The notes under the pieces: model-generated | What the model was told of the DNA's origin: nothing | Databases searched by the model: none | Seen by the model: only the letters and a program-made list of their open reading frames with translations | Assembly: GCF_900109705.1 (NCBI RefSeq) | Contig: NZ_FOAI01000009.1 | Span: forward strand, 119,101-183,100 | DNA length: 64,000 nt | Direction of reading: 5' to 3' | Source: Roseivivax marinus | GTDB taxonomy: Bacteria > Pseudomonadota > Alphaproteobacteria > Rhodobacterales > Rhodobacteraceae | Position numbers and translations under genes: made by a program | Shown: piece by piece, positions 1-8,399 of the stretch | Layout: each line of letters starts with the position of its first letter | How positions within the stretch are numbered: the first letter of the stretch is position 1

Positions 1-2
1 CG

Positions 3-1265
3 GGCGGGATCGCGTGGCTCCGGCCGCAGGCGCTTTTCGGCATCGCGGGTATGGATCCGCTTCTGCACGCGCTGTTCTGGTCGCTGGCGCTGAACGCCAC
101 CGCCTTCCTCGTGGTCTCGCTCTCCAGCTTCCCCGGCCCGATCGAGCGGCTGCAGGGCGCGCAGTTCGTCAACGTCTTCCAGCACGCGCCGGGACCGCGC
201 AGCTGGGCCGGCGGGGCGGCGCAGGTCGAGGACCTGATGATCATGGCGCAGCGCCTGCTTGGCGCGCCCGAATCGCAGGCGCTGTTCCGGCGCGAGGCGC
301 GCCGGCAGGGCCTGCGCGGCGACCTGCCAGAGCCCACCCCCACCTTCCTCGAGGCGCTGGAGCGCGAACTCGCGGGCTCGGTCGGCGCGGCCACCGCGCA
401 CGCGATGGTCGGCCAGATTGTCGGCGGCATGTCGGTTTCGGTCGAGGACCTGATGGCCGTGGCCGACGAAAGCGCGCAGCTCATGGAATATTCCGCCCGG
501 CTCGAGACACAGTCGGCCGAGCTGTCGCGCACCGCCCGCCAGCTGCGCGAGGCCAACCGCAAGCTGACGCGGCTTTCCGTGCAGAAGGACGCCTTCCTCA
601 GCCAGATCAGCCACGAGCTGCGTACCCCGATGACCTCGATCCGGGCCTTCTCGGAGATCATGCGCGACGCGGGGACCCTCGCGCCCGAGGAACAGGTCCG
701 CTTCGCCTCGATCATCCACGACGAGGCCGTGCGCCTGACCCGGCTGCTCGACGACCTGCTGGATCTGAGCGTGCTCGAGAACGGGCAGGTCAGCCTGAAC
801 CGGCGACCGGGCAGCGTGGGCGAGGTTCTGGACCGGGCGGTGGCCGCCGCGGGGGCGGGGACCGCGGGCCGGCTTGACATCGTGCGTGACCCGACCCGCG
901 AGGAGGTGGTCGTGGATACCGACCTAGACCGGCTGTCGCAGGTCTTCATCAACCTGATCTCCAACGCCGCGAAGTACTGCGACGCGGCAGAGCCGCGGCT
1001 GGAGATCTCGGTGTCGGTGGACGGGGCGCAGGTGGTGGTGGACTTCGTCGACAACGGCAGCGGCATCGCGCCCGAGGCCCGTGACACGATCTTCGAGAAG
1101 TTCAGCCGTGTGGCCGAGCACAAGGCCGGCGGGGCCGGGTTGGGGCTGGCCATCTGTCGCCAGATCATGACCAGGCTGGGCGGCTCCATCGGCTACCTGC
1201 CGGGGCGGCGCGGCGCGGCGTTCCGGGTCGAGCTGGCCCACGCCGCGCGCCTCGCCGCGCAGTGA
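3..1265 (+). CDS. Sensor histidine kinase, C-terminal part (probably symporter-fused, CbrA-like)
   Basis: The reading frame is open to the left edge, so the 5' end lies outside the window; 420 residues are visible. The first ~45 residues (GIAWLRPQALFGIAG, then a hydrophobic helix ending VVSLSS) look like the last membrane segment of a sodium/solute symporter domain, as in CbrA-type symporter-kinases. A linker and a coiled region follow, then a HisKA domain with phospho-acceptor His in SQISHELRTP (codon at 612-614), and an HATPase_c domain with N box NLISNAAKY, DNGSGI and GGAGLGLAI. No receiver domain follows before the stop. It would autophosphorylate and pass phosphate to a response regulator not present here. 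The kinase assignment is firm; the symporter fusion is inferred from the short N-terminal remnant. Confidence 0.88.
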   Translation, partial: GGIAWLRPQALFGIAGMDPLLHALFWSLALNATAFLVVSLSSFPGPIERLQGAQFVNVFQHAPGPRSWAGGAAQVEDLMIMAQRLLGAPESQALFRREARRQGLRGDLPEPTPTFLEALERELAGSVGAATAHAMVGQIVGGMSVSVEDLMAVADESAQLMEYSARLETQSAELSRTARQLREANRKLTRLSVQKDAFLSQISHELRTPMTSIRAFSEIMRDAGTLAPEEQVRFASIIHDEAVRLTRLLDDLLDLSVLENGQVSLNRRPGSVGEVLDRAVAAAGAGTAGRLDIVRDPTREEVVVDTDLDRLSQVFINLISNAAKYCDAAEPRLEISVSVDGAQVVVDFVDNGSGIAPEARDTIFEKFSRVAEHKAGGAGLGLAICRQIMTRLGGSIGYLPGRRGAAFRVELAHAARLAAQ

Positions 1266-1361
1266 AGCGGGGCGGATTTCTGCCCGACCCGAAAGCCCTT
1301 GGTAACCTAATTCGCCGATAACCCCGAGGCGTGGGGGCACAGCGACGATTCCGGGCGAGGC

Positions 1362-2510
1362 ATGGCGGACACCGCGGCTGAAAAGGTTCTGAGCCGCAAG
1401 GCAAGCGCGGCGCGTCGCGCCGTGGAGGCGCACGGAATGTCTGTGGAGAAGGCCTTTCGCCGCGCGCTCGCCCGCACCGCCGAAGAGGCCTGGAATCTCG
1501 CCCTGATCGCGCGCAACGCCCGACAGGCCCGCCGCGATCAGGACGAGACCGCCGCGCTTCTGGACAGCGGCGAGATGATCCTGCTGCTCGATGGTCCAGA
1601 CGAGATGACCGGCTTCGCGCTGCTCGACCGCCAGACCGTCACGGCACTGGTCGAGGTGCAGACGCTGGGGCTCGTCACCGACCTCGATCCCGACGACCGG
1701 CGGCTCACGCCGACCGATGCCGCGATATCGGCGCCGCTGGTCGACGGCGCGCTCGAGCGGCTGGCCGATTACCTCGTCGACGATCCTGCCGGTGCACAGG
1801 TCGCGGGCTACGCTTTCGGAGCGATGATCGACAGTGCGCGGATCGCGGCCAACCTGCTCACGGCCCCGTCCTACCGGGTGTTCGAGGCAGAGCTGGAGCT
1901 TGCGGGCGGCCTGCGCCGCGGCCGTATCGCGTTGCTTCTGCCCGAACGCGCGCCGGCGCGGCGCAGTGCCCCCGCGGCCGGCCCCGCGCGTCACGAGGAC
2001 CTGATGCTGACGCTGCCCGCGCGGGTGGACGTGGTGCTGGCGCGGGTGAAGATGTCCTTCGCCGCAGCCTGCGAACTGGCGCCGGGCAGCCTGATCCCGC
2101 TGCCGGCGGAGGCACTTACCGGGGCCGAGATCGTGGCCGGCGGCCGCCACCGCGTGCTGACGGGAACGCTCGGGCAGATGAACGGCCAACGTGCCTTCCG
2201 CGTCGGAGAGCGGACCGGCGCCGGGACGTCCGAGACCGCGCCCGGCACCGCAGAGCCCGGGCCGGACCGGGCCGCGGATGCCTCCGCGCCCGACCCCGCC
2301 ACGCCTTCGCCCGCACCGATGGACTGGCCGACGGACGAGATCGCCGCCGGGCCTTCGCCAGAGCCGGCCACCGCCACGCCCTCCGTCGCGATGGATTTCC
2401 CCGATCTGCCACCGCTCGACTTCGACGAGGCGAACGTCGCCGACGAGGATGCCGACCCGCTTGCAGGCTTCGCGAGCCCGCTCGACGATCTCGACCTGTC
2501 GCAGGATTGA
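1362..2510 (+). CDS. FliM/FliN-family C-terminal (SpoA) domain protein
   Basis: 382 residues. Residues about 20-195 resemble the middle domain of the flagellar switch protein FliM, and about 212-283 form a SpoA/FliN-type C-ring domain (LPARVDVVLARVKMSF, then PGSLIPLPAEAL and GQMNGQRAFRVGE). A Pro/Ala/Asp-rich, probably disordered tail of ~100 residues follows, which is unusual for FliM. In FliM the SpoA domain builds the C-ring and contacts FliG and FliN. No other flagellar gene is in the window, so it is either an orphan switch component or a divergent paralogue. The start has a weak purine-rich stretch (GGGCGAGGC) just upstream. Confidence 0.72.
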   Translation: MADTAAEKVLSRKASAARRAVEAHGMSVEKAFRRALARTAEEAWNLALIARNARQARRDQDETAALLDSGEMILLLDGPDEMTGFALLDRQTVTALVEVQTLGLVTDLDPDDRRLTPTDAAISAPLVDGALERLADYLVDDPAGAQVAGYAFGAMIDSARIAANLLTAPSYRVFEAELELAGGLRRGRIALLLPERAPARRSAPAAGPARHEDLMLTLPARVDVVLARVKMSFAAACELAPGSLIPLPAEALTGAEIVAGGRHRVLTGTLGQMNGQRAFRVGERTGAGTSETAPGTAEPGPDRAADASAPDPATPSPAPMDWPTDEIAAGPSPEPATATPSVAMDFPDLPPLDFDEANVADEDADPLAGFASPLDDLDLSQD

Positions 2511-2704
2511 CAGGCGGACGCCTTGGGCTGCGGGGCCTCACGACCCTCGGAATCGCATTGGCAAAATCCGTGCCGGTGGCATCCGACACCGCGGTGCGTG
2601 GACCGCCGACCGGTCGGGCAACCGCGTCAGCTAACGGCGTGCGCGCGCAGGATCACGGCGGCAGCACCGCTCGCCGGACGTTGAGAAGGTTCCCGCCCTA
2701 CGGC

Positions 2705-3133
2705 TCACTGGCCGTTGGCGCGGGCCTCCAGCGCCGGGCGCAGGCCCGCGAGGTCGTAGCCGGCTTCGGCCGCAGTCGCGAGGATCTCGTCCACCGGGCG
2801 TGTGCCCGCCTGACCGAGCGCCCAGACCACCGTGCAGCGGGTGCCCGATGCGCAGTACGCCAGGACCGGACCGTCGGCTGCGTCCACCAGTTCGCCCTGC
2901 CGCGCGACGTTCTCGGGCGTCATGGTCTGGTGGGTGAGGGGCAGCACCTCGAAGTCCAGTCCCTCGGCCTCCACCGCCTGGCGGATCGCGTCGGCCTGAA
3001 GCTGTGGCGGCACCTCTCCGTCGGGGCGGTTGCAGACCACGCGGCGGAAGCCCGCCTCGCGCAGGGCGGCGGCATCCTCGGGCGCGATCTGCGGCGAGAC
3101 GTGGTAGCGGTCGGTGATCTGGCGAATGTCCAT
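2705..3133 (-). CDS. TIGR01244-type sulfur transferase / phosphatase domain protein
   Basis: 142 residues beginning MDIRQITDRYHVSPQIAPED. The fold is that of the small rhodanese/dual-specificity-phosphatase-like family (DUF442, TIGR01244), often linked to metallo-beta-lactamase-type sulfur dioxygenases. The active loop is CASGTR, a Cys-x4-Arg loop, in VLAYCASGTRCTVVW. The start was chosen over longer in-frame possibilities because GGAGGG lies upstream of this ATG and the residues before it are a low-quality Arg/Pro-rich read-through. It stands alone, divergent from the next small gene. The substrate cannot be told from sequence. Confidence 0.8.
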   Translation of the reverse strand: MDIRQITDRYHVSPQIAPEDAAALREAGFRRVVCNRPDGEVPPQLQADAIRQAVEAEGLDFEVLPLTHQTMTPENVARQGELVDAADGPVLAYCASGTRCTVVWALGQAGTRPVDEILATAAEAGYDLAGLRPALEARANGQ

Positions 3134-3333
3134 GTGCGTTCGATAGCCCTCCGATCGGGCAGTGTCGAGAGCCGGGCGGCCTCGGGGCGCCGGGAGGGGC
3201 GGTTGCGCTTGATCGGTGGTCGGGGCCGGGGCAGGATCCGAGTCGCGCATAAGGCGAGTCGTTCGCGGTCGTCTCGTGCGCCTGTCGCCGCGTCCGCCCG
3301 ACGGCCGCGGCCGCCTTTGGGGAGGAGGCTGCC

Positions 3334-3549
3334 ATGACGACACGTTTCGACACCGATATCGACTCCGAACTCCGCGCGCGTCTCGACGCGCTCGGTCACG
3401 ACCTGGCCACTTTGCAACCGCATGTTCGCAACGCCGCACTGGCGCGCGTCTGTCGCGTCGCCGGGGCGGTCAGCCCGTTGCGTCCGGTCGGGGCGGCCCG
3501 CGCCGGCGACGACGGCGACGAGTCCGCCTTCGACAACGTCCCGGTCTGA
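3334..3549 (+). CDS. Small hypothetical protein, 71 aa
   Basis: 71 residues with no recognised domain. The frame is supported by a strong ribosome-binding site (GGGGAGGAGG, ending 6-7 nt before ATG). The N-terminal half (DIDSELRARLDALGHDLATLQPHVRNAAL) looks amphipathic and alpha-helical; the C-terminus is acidic (GDDGDESAFDNVPV). It has no signal peptide or membrane segment, so it is probably cytosolic. It is divergent from the upstream TIGR01244 gene across ~200 bp that should hold both promoters. Function unknown. Confidence 0.55.
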   Translation: MTTRFDTDIDSELRARLDALGHDLATLQPHVRNAALARVCRVAGAVSPLRPVGAARAGDDGDESAFDNVPV

Positions 3550-3686
3550 GGGCGCCGCACGCAGGCCACGCCCCGGCTCCCTTCGCTGCCCGACGCCTTG
3601 CCTGACCGGTTCGGCTCGTATCCAATGTGCGCCACGCGCCCGCGAGAGGCGCGCGGGTCAAGCGCAGAGCGGTCGGGGACGGGCAG

Positions 3687-5672
3687 ATGGCGGGGCAGGT
3701 GCACCTGAGCGTGACGGGGCGCATTGCGCTGGTGGAGATCGACAATCCGCCGGTGAACGCGCTGACGCCGACGATCCGCGCGTCACTGGCCGACCGGCTG
3801 GACGAGATCGAGACTGGACCGCAGTCGGACCACATCGACGGCATCGTCCTGACGGGCCGGGGGCGCATCTTCTCGGCCGGGGTCGAACCGTCCGAGCACG
3901 ACGCCCCGGTCGCCGCCAGCGCCCCGGACCTTGCCGCGCTTTGCCGCCGGATCGGGGACAGCCCGCGCCCGGTAATCGCCGCCCTGCACGGCACCACGCT
4001 GGGCGGCGGTGCCGAGATCGCGCTGGCCGCGCACGACCGCATTGCCACGCCCGAGGCCCGGGTGGTCTTTCCCGACATTCGTCTGGGCTTGCCACCGCAG
4101 GGCGGGGCGACCCAGCGCCTGCCGCGTCTCATCGGGGCGGAGGCGGCGCTGGACCTCCTGCTGACCGGCGCGCCCCGCGCCGCGGTGCCGCTTCTGGCGA
4201 CCGAGGCCGAGGGCCCGCTCGTCGCCGCGGCGATAGCGGCGTGTGAGGCACGCGTCGCGTCGGGCGCTCCGGCGGAGGAGGCGCTGCCGCCCGGTCTCTC
4301 CGACCCGCAAGCCTTCCAGGAGGCCCTGGCGCGCGCCCGAGCCAAGCTCGGCGCGGGCATAGCGGGCGTCGCCGGCCGCATCGTCGAGGCGGTGGAGGCC
4401 GCGCAACTCCTGCCGCTCGAGGCCGGTCTTGCGCTGGAGCGCGAGGCCTTCGACGAGGCCCGCGCTAGCGATCGGTCGATCGCGCTGCGCCACGTGTTCA
4501 CCGCGGAGACGCGCGCCCGGGATTTCGGCGAAGATGCCGGACCCGGCTCCGCCCCCCGGATCGACACTCTCGCGGTGCTGGGCGGGGGGCTACTGGCCGC
4601 CCACGTCACCATCGCCGCGCTCGATGCCGGGCGCCACGTGCGCTGGGGCACCCGCGATCCCGCGGCGCTGCGCGACGGGGTGGAGCGCATCCGGGCCGAG
4701 TACGAGCGGCGCGTCGCGCGCGGTGCACTGAGCGAGGCGGCGGTGGGGGCGCGGCTCGACCGGCTGGAGGTCGGCGATCGTTCTGCCATGGTCGAGGGGG
4801 CCGACGTTGTGCTTCAGGCCGCGCGCGGCCAGGCCGACCTGCGGCTGCCCGAGGGCGTCGTGCGCCTGAGCGCCGTGCCGGGCTGGGTCGAGACGGTCGG
4901 CCTGCGGTTCTCGGCGCCGGCCACGACGCATCCGCTGGTCGAGATCATCCTGGGCCCGCTGGCCGATCCGGTCGAGGTCGCAACCGCGCGGACGCTCGTT
5001 CTGGCCCTGCGGAAGGTTCCTCTGCGCGTGGTCACCGAAGGACCGAGCGCGACCGGTCGCCTGACCGCGGCGCTGCACCGGGCTGCCGACGCGATGGTCG
5101 ATCTCGGTGCGGCGCCGCACGAGGTGGACGCGGCGATCCGGGCCTGGGGCTGGACCCGCCCGCCGTTCGAGCTGCGCGACGCCACCGGCCTCAAGACGCT
5201 GGCCGGGGCGCCGCGGGCCGAGGGTGCGATGAACTGGTCCGACCGGATGATCGACGCGGGCCGGGGCGGACGCGCCGAGGGACGCGGCTTCTACGACTAT
5301 CCCGACAACGGAGGCGCGCCGCGCCGCTCCGAGGCCGCCGACGCGCTGATCGACGGCCTGCGCCCGCGCGCCGCGCTCGACCCCGAGGACATCGTGTGGT
5401 GGAGCCTCGTCGCGCTCGCCAACGAGGGCGCGCGGATGATCGAGGACGGCACCCTGCGTCGCCCGCTCGAGGTCGACGTGGCCGCCGTGCTGGGCCTGGG
5501 GATGCCGCGATGGCGAGGCGGACCGCTGCTGGCCGCGGACCGCGCCGGGCCGCTCGCCGTCAAGCGCACGCTCGAGCGCATGGCCCACCCCGACGCCGCG
5601 TTCTGGGAGCCGCGACCCGTGTGGACAGAATTTTCGAAGAACGGTCGGCGCTTCCGCGACCTGAACGGCTAG
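3687..5672 (+). CDS. Divergent FadJ/FadB-like enoyl-CoA hydratase / 3-hydroxyacyl-CoA dehydrogenase
   Basis: 661 residues; two-domain fatty-acid oxidation architecture: crotonase (about 1-190), linker, Rossmann-type dehydrogenase (about 293-480) and C-terminal helical domains. In the crotonase part the oxyanion region (FSAGVEPSE), GGGAE with Glu110 and the RLPRLIG segment are kept, but the second catalytic Glu is Asp130 (FPDIRLG). In the dehydrogenase part the NAD motif reads GGGLLAAH instead of GAGxMGxG, the NTS segment is missing (a gap of roughly 40 residues), the catalytic His is Arg407 (GLRFSAP against GLHFFNP) and the NR motif is GR. By eye the dehydrogenase is probably inactive. The start used is ATG 3687, because the 20 residues upstream look non-coding; an earlier ATG at 3627 is in frame. 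Confidence 0.8.
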   Translation: MAGQVHLSVTGRIALVEIDNPPVNALTPTIRASLADRLDEIETGPQSDHIDGIVLTGRGRIFSAGVEPSEHDAPVAASAPDLAALCRRIGDSPRPVIAALHGTTLGGGAEIALAAHDRIATPEARVVFPDIRLGLPPQGGATQRLPRLIGAEAALDLLLTGAPRAAVPLLATEAEGPLVAAAIAACEARVASGAPAEEALPPGLSDPQAFQEALARARAKLGAGIAGVAGRIVEAVEAAQLLPLEAGLALEREAFDEARASDRSIALRHVFTAETRARDFGEDAGPGSAPRIDTLAVLGGGLLAAHVTIAALDAGRHVRWGTRDPAALRDGVERIRAEYERRVARGALSEAAVGARLDRLEVGDRSAMVEGADVVLQAARGQADLRLPEGVVRLSAVPGWVETVGLRFSAPATTHPLVEIILGPLADPVEVATARTLVLALRKVPLRVVTEGPSATGRLTAALHRAADAMVDLGAAPHEVDAAIRAWGWTRPPFELRDATGLKTLAGAPRAEGAMNWSDRMIDAGRGGRAEGRGFYDYPDNGGAPRRSEAADALIDGLRPRAALDPEDIVWWSLVALANEGARMIEDGTLRRPLEVDVAAVLGLGMPRWRGGPLLAADRAGPLAVKRTLERMAHPDAAFWEPRPVWTEFSKNGRRFRDLNG

Positions 5673-5701
5673 GCGTCGGCCGGCACCGGATCGACAGGCA
5701 C

Positions 5702-5920
5702 TCAGCCGAGGAAGATCCCCACGATCACGATCATCAGGCCGATCATCGACAGGAACAGCGCGGCCATGTTCAGCGGCACGACCTTGCGCACCGCCTCGCG
5801 CAGCGCTTCGTCGCCAAGATTGGCGCGGCGCGCGCGTGTGACCTTGAGGATGCACAGCACAAGGCCCACGAGACCCGCCACCGACAGGATTGCCCCGCCC
5901 CAGACCAGAAGCTCTGCCAT
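5702..5920 (-). CDS. Small two-helix membrane protein, 72 aa
   Basis: 72 residues starting MAELLVWGGAILS. One hydrophobic helix spans about residues 4-25, a basic/polar loop follows (KVTRARRANLGDEALREAVRKV), and a second helix spans about 50-70 (MAALFLSMIGLMIVIVGIF). The start is fixed by GGAGG about 8 nt upstream on the minus strand; longer in-frame versions lack coding character. It is convergent with the fadJ-like gene (29 bp between stops) and divergent from gapR. It resembles small uncharacterised inner-membrane proteins of Rhodobacteraceae; function unknown. Confidence 0.7.
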   Translation of the reverse strand: MAELLVWGGAILSVAGLVGLVLCILKVTRARRANLGDEALREAVRKVVPLNMAALFLSMIGLMIVIVGIFLG

Positions 5921-6044
5921 CACCCGTCCTCCGTGCTGATCGGCGGACCGGCGGTAATCCATCGCCGGTCGCCGGACAACCCCTTGATGGTCGCGCCCGA
6001 CCCGGAGTATCGGGGGGCTTCTCCGAGGGCGAGGGACGACAGAC

Positions 6045-6308
6045 ATGCAAGACAGTGCACCCGATTCCGACAGCTACGGCATCGCGGCGGGCGAGCTGCG
6101 CCAGTTCATCGAGCGGTTCGAACGGCTGGAACAGGAAAAGCAGGAAATCGCGGACCAGCAAAAGGAGGTCATGGCCGAAGCCAAGGGGCGCGGCTACGAC
6201 ACCAAGGTCATGCGCAAGGTGATCGCGCTGCGCAAGCGCGAGCCCGACGACATCGCCGAGGAAGAGGCGGTGCTCGAGATGTACAAGTCCGCGCTCGGCA
6301 TGGGCTGA
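6045..6308 (+). CDS. gapR: GapR (DUF2312) chromosome-structuring DNA-binding protein
   Basis: 87 residues of the DUF2312/GapR family, matched along its whole length: GELRQFIERFERLEQEKQEI, then KEVMAEAKGRGYDTKVMRKV, ending MYKSALGMG. In Caulobacter GapR forms a clamp on overtwisted, A/T-rich DNA ahead of replication and transcription and stimulates type II topoisomerases; the same role is inferred here. The N-terminal half is a charged coiled coil that would drive oligomerisation. It is monocistronic: a divergent gene lies upstream and a perfect intrinsic terminator starts 8 bp after the stop. Confidence 0.9.
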   Translation: MQDSAPDSDSYGIAAGELRQFIERFERLEQEKQEIADQQKEVMAEAKGRGYDTKVMRKVIALRKREPDDIAEEEAVLEMYKSALGMG

Positions 6309-6315
6309 CGGACCA

Positions 6316-6348
6316 GGGGCGCCCGGATCGGTCCGGGCGCCCCTTTTT
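6316..6348 (+). terminator. Intrinsic terminator of gapR
   Basis: A perfect 12-bp stem (6316-6327 with 6332-6343, all but one or two pairs G-C) with a 4-base TCGG loop is followed directly by five T residues. It lies just after the gapR stop and before the 3' end of the convergent transglutaminase-like gene. Confidence 0.92.
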
Positions 6349-6358
6349 CGTTGCGCGA

Positions 6359-7462
6359 TCAGGCCGCGCCGGTCTCGGCGGTGATCTCGTAGACGAAGTC
6401 CTGCGGGGACAGGGAGTCGAGGCGCGTGCCGTCGATCTCGGCCTGCGGATACATCAGGAACGGCACCACCCCGTCGCCTTCCTCGGCGCCCGGCAGCGGC
6501 ACGTCGTGGGCGTCGTTGTAGGCGATCCAGTTGCCTTCCCACGCGCCGAAGAGGCCCGCGCGGGCATCGACGACCTTCGGGTTGTCGAGCGACAGGTCCT
6601 TCGGCGGCTCTTCCAGCATGACCTTGCGGACATCCGCGGGATCGACCGGGACCCAGCCGTAGTCCGACAGGAACACCTCCGCGCGGCAGTGCTGCGCCTT
6701 GGTCACGTCGGACGATCCGGCGCCGAGGCTCTTGTAGCCGAACTCGGACGGGGCCACGCGCAGGCCGTAGAGATCGCGCGCGGGCAGGCCCGCAGCGCGG
6801 GCAAGGCCCACGTAGAGCGCGTTGAGATCGGCGCACTTGCCTGTCAGGTCGCGCAGCTTCAGCATCGAGGCCACGTCGCCCAGGCCGCAACCGCGGGTCT
6901 CGGGGTTGCGGGCGGTGTTCTCGACGATCCAGTCGTAGATCGCGCGCGCCTTCTCCAGTTCGCCGTCGATGCCCGCGACGATCTGGTCCGCGGTGTCCTT
7001 CACGATGCCATCGGTGGGCACGAGTTCGGTTGCGGCAAGATATCGGGTGCGATCCGCTTCGCTCAGCTGCGCGTCGTCGCGCGGGGCCGAGAGATCGACC
7101 GCGCGGTCGCGTGTCGCGACGCGGGTGCTCAGTTCCAGCGTCCGGGGCGTGTCGCCGGCCTGCCAGGTGGCGTGCAGGAACTGCGCCCCCGAGTACGGGT
7201 CGGTCTTCAGCTCGGCGGTGTCGGCGGTGGTGGTCCACTCCGGTGCCTCGGGGCGCTGCCAGTCGTCCGCCTCGAGCGCGGCGACCGGCACCCAAACCTG
7301 CGCGGCAGGGCCGGTTTCGGACAGTCGGATACGGGTGGTCAGGACGTGCTCGGCCCAGTCGCCCGGCTGCGGGGCAAAGGCCGCGCGCCCGACGCGCGGC
7401 ATCGCCGCGACGGCGGCGGCAGCGGCCGACAGGCTCAGCACGGTTCTGCGGGTGAGGCTCAT
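6359..7462 (-). CDS. Tat-exported transglutaminase-like protein
   Basis: 367 residues. The N-terminus SLTRRTVLS followed by an Ala-rich hydrophobic stretch is a twin-arginine signal, so the product is probably exported folded. The transglutaminase-core triad is visible: Cys210 (DLTGKCADLNAL), His258 (KAQHCRAEVF) and Asp274 (GWVPVDPAD). Bacterial members act as cysteine proteases or amidases on the envelope; the substrate is unknown. The start at 7462 has GGAG upstream and is where the Tat motif begins. It is convergent with gapR and divergent from tupB. Confidence 0.85.
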   Translation of the reverse strand: MSLTRRTVLSLSAAAAAVAAMPRVGRAAFAPQPGDWAEHVLTTRIRLSETGPAAQVWVPVAALEADDWQRPEAPEWTTTADTAELKTDPYSGAQFLHATWQAGDTPRTLELSTRVATRDRAVDLSAPRDDAQLSEADRTRYLAATELVPTDGIVKDTADQIVAGIDGELEKARAIYDWIVENTARNPETRGCGLGDVASMLKLRDLTGKCADLNALYVGLARAAGLPARDLYGLRVAPSEFGYKSLGAGSSDVTKAQHCRAEVFLSDYGWVPVDPADVRKVMLEEPPKDLSLDNPKVVDARAGLFGAWEGNWIAYNDAHDVPLPGAEEGDGVVPFLMYPQAEIDGTRLDSLSPQDFVYEITAETGAA

Positions 7463-7549
7463 CTGCGATCTCCGTTTGTGGCGCCCCGCTGTAGGACCAG
7501 TCGGGATGCGGATCAAGCGCGTGGGTCCGCACCGCAGCGTCGCGCTCCG

Positions 7550-7580
7550 ACGTAAATTATGCAAGAATTTGCGGTTACGT
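7550..7580. promoter_or_regulatory. Possible operator dyad upstream of tupB
   Basis: ACGTAA at 7550-7555 is mirrored by TTACGT at 7575-7580 in an A/T-rich patch of the 235-bp region between the divergent transglutaminase-like gene and tupB. An oxyanion-responsive repressor or other regulator could bind here. No known consensus was matched, so this is only a symmetry observation. Confidence 0.25.
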
Positions 7581-7697
7581 GCCGGTTGGTTGATCGGTGG
7601 CAGGGGGAGAATCGATACGATTTCCCTTGAAATCTCTGCAACCCCGCGCATTCTCCGACACAAGAGGACGTCAGAAGGGCCGGAAATTTTGCAAGAC

Positions 7698-8399
7698 ATG
7701 GGAGAAGCCCTCGCGCTCGCGATTTCGCTGGTGGCCTCCGGCGACGCCGATCTTGCCGAGATCGTCGCCCTGTCCCTGCGCGTCAGTCTCAGCGCGACGC
7801 TGCTCGCCGCGGCCATCGGTCTGCCGCTCGGCGCCCTCGTCGCGGTTGGGCGCTTCCCCGGGCGCGGCGCGGTCCTTGTCGCGATGAACGCGCTCATGGG
7901 GCTGCCGCCGGTCGTGGTGGGCCTCGTGGTCTACCTGCACCTGTCGCGCGCCGGGCCGTTGGGGTTTCTCGGGCTGCTCTACACGCCGTGGGCGATGATC
8001 CTTGCCCAGACCATCCTGATCGCACCCATCGTCGCGGCGCTGGCACGGCAGGTGATCGAGGACCTGCACGCCGAGTATCGCGACCAGTTCCGGTCGCTTT
8101 GCCTGAGCCGGGGGCAGGTGATCGGGGCGCTTCTGTGGGATGCGCGCCTGTCGCTGATGACCGTGGGGCTCGCGGGCTTTGGCCGGGCGGTGGCCGAGGT
8201 CGGCGCGGTGATGATCGTGGGCGGTAACATCGATCACCTGACCCGGGTGATGACCACCGCCATCGCGCTCGAGACTTCGCGCGGAGATCTTCCACTGGCA
8301 CTGGCGCTCGGCATCGTGTTGCTGGTGATCGCTCTGGGCGTGAATGCCGCCGTGCAGACGCTCCACACCCGCGCGGCGCGGAGCGGCGCTCATGTCTGA
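7698..8399 (+). CDS. tupB: Tungstate ABC transporter, permease TupB
   Basis: 233-residue integral membrane protein with the binding-protein-dependent permease fold and about five to six hydrophobic helices (SLSATLLAAAIGLPLGAL, MGLPPVVVGLVVYL, WAMILAQTILIAPIVAALA). The EAA loop includes LCLSRGQVIGALLWDARL. Family membership follows TupB, and the downstream TupA with its TTS-type anion motif supports tungstate. It overlaps tupC by 8 bp (ATG at 8392, stop at 8399), so the two are translationally coupled. ATG 7698 lacks a clear Shine-Dalgarno; an in-frame TTG at 7689 preceded by AGAAGG is an alternative start. Confidence 0.85.
   Translation: MGEALALAISLVASGDADLAEIVALSLRVSLSATLLAAAIGLPLGALVAVGRFPGRGAVLVAMNALMGLPPVVVGLVVYLHLSRAGPLGFLGLLYTPWAMILAQTILIAPIVAALARQVIEDLHAEYRDQFRSLCLSRGQVIGALLWDARLSLMTVGLAGFGRAVAEVGAVMIVGGNIDHLTRVMTTAIALETSRGDLPLALALGIVLLVIALGVNAAVQTLHTRAARSGAHV

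Noticed and set aside
2631..3353. Longer minus-strand frame overlapping the TIGR01244 gene in another phase
   Set aside because: The 142-residue frame at 2705-3133 has the active loop and ribosome site; the competing frame is low-complexity.
5625..5650. Motif-like GAATTTTCGAAGAAC at the end of the fadJ-like gene
   Set aside because: It is explained by the coding sequence EFSKN and lacks the full GAGAAGAAG arm.
4590..7532. A 980-codon open frame on the minus strand across the fadJ-like gene, gapR and the transglutaminase region
   Set aside because: It is antisense to several well-supported genes in high-GC DNA, has Arg/Pro/His-rich composition and no domain.
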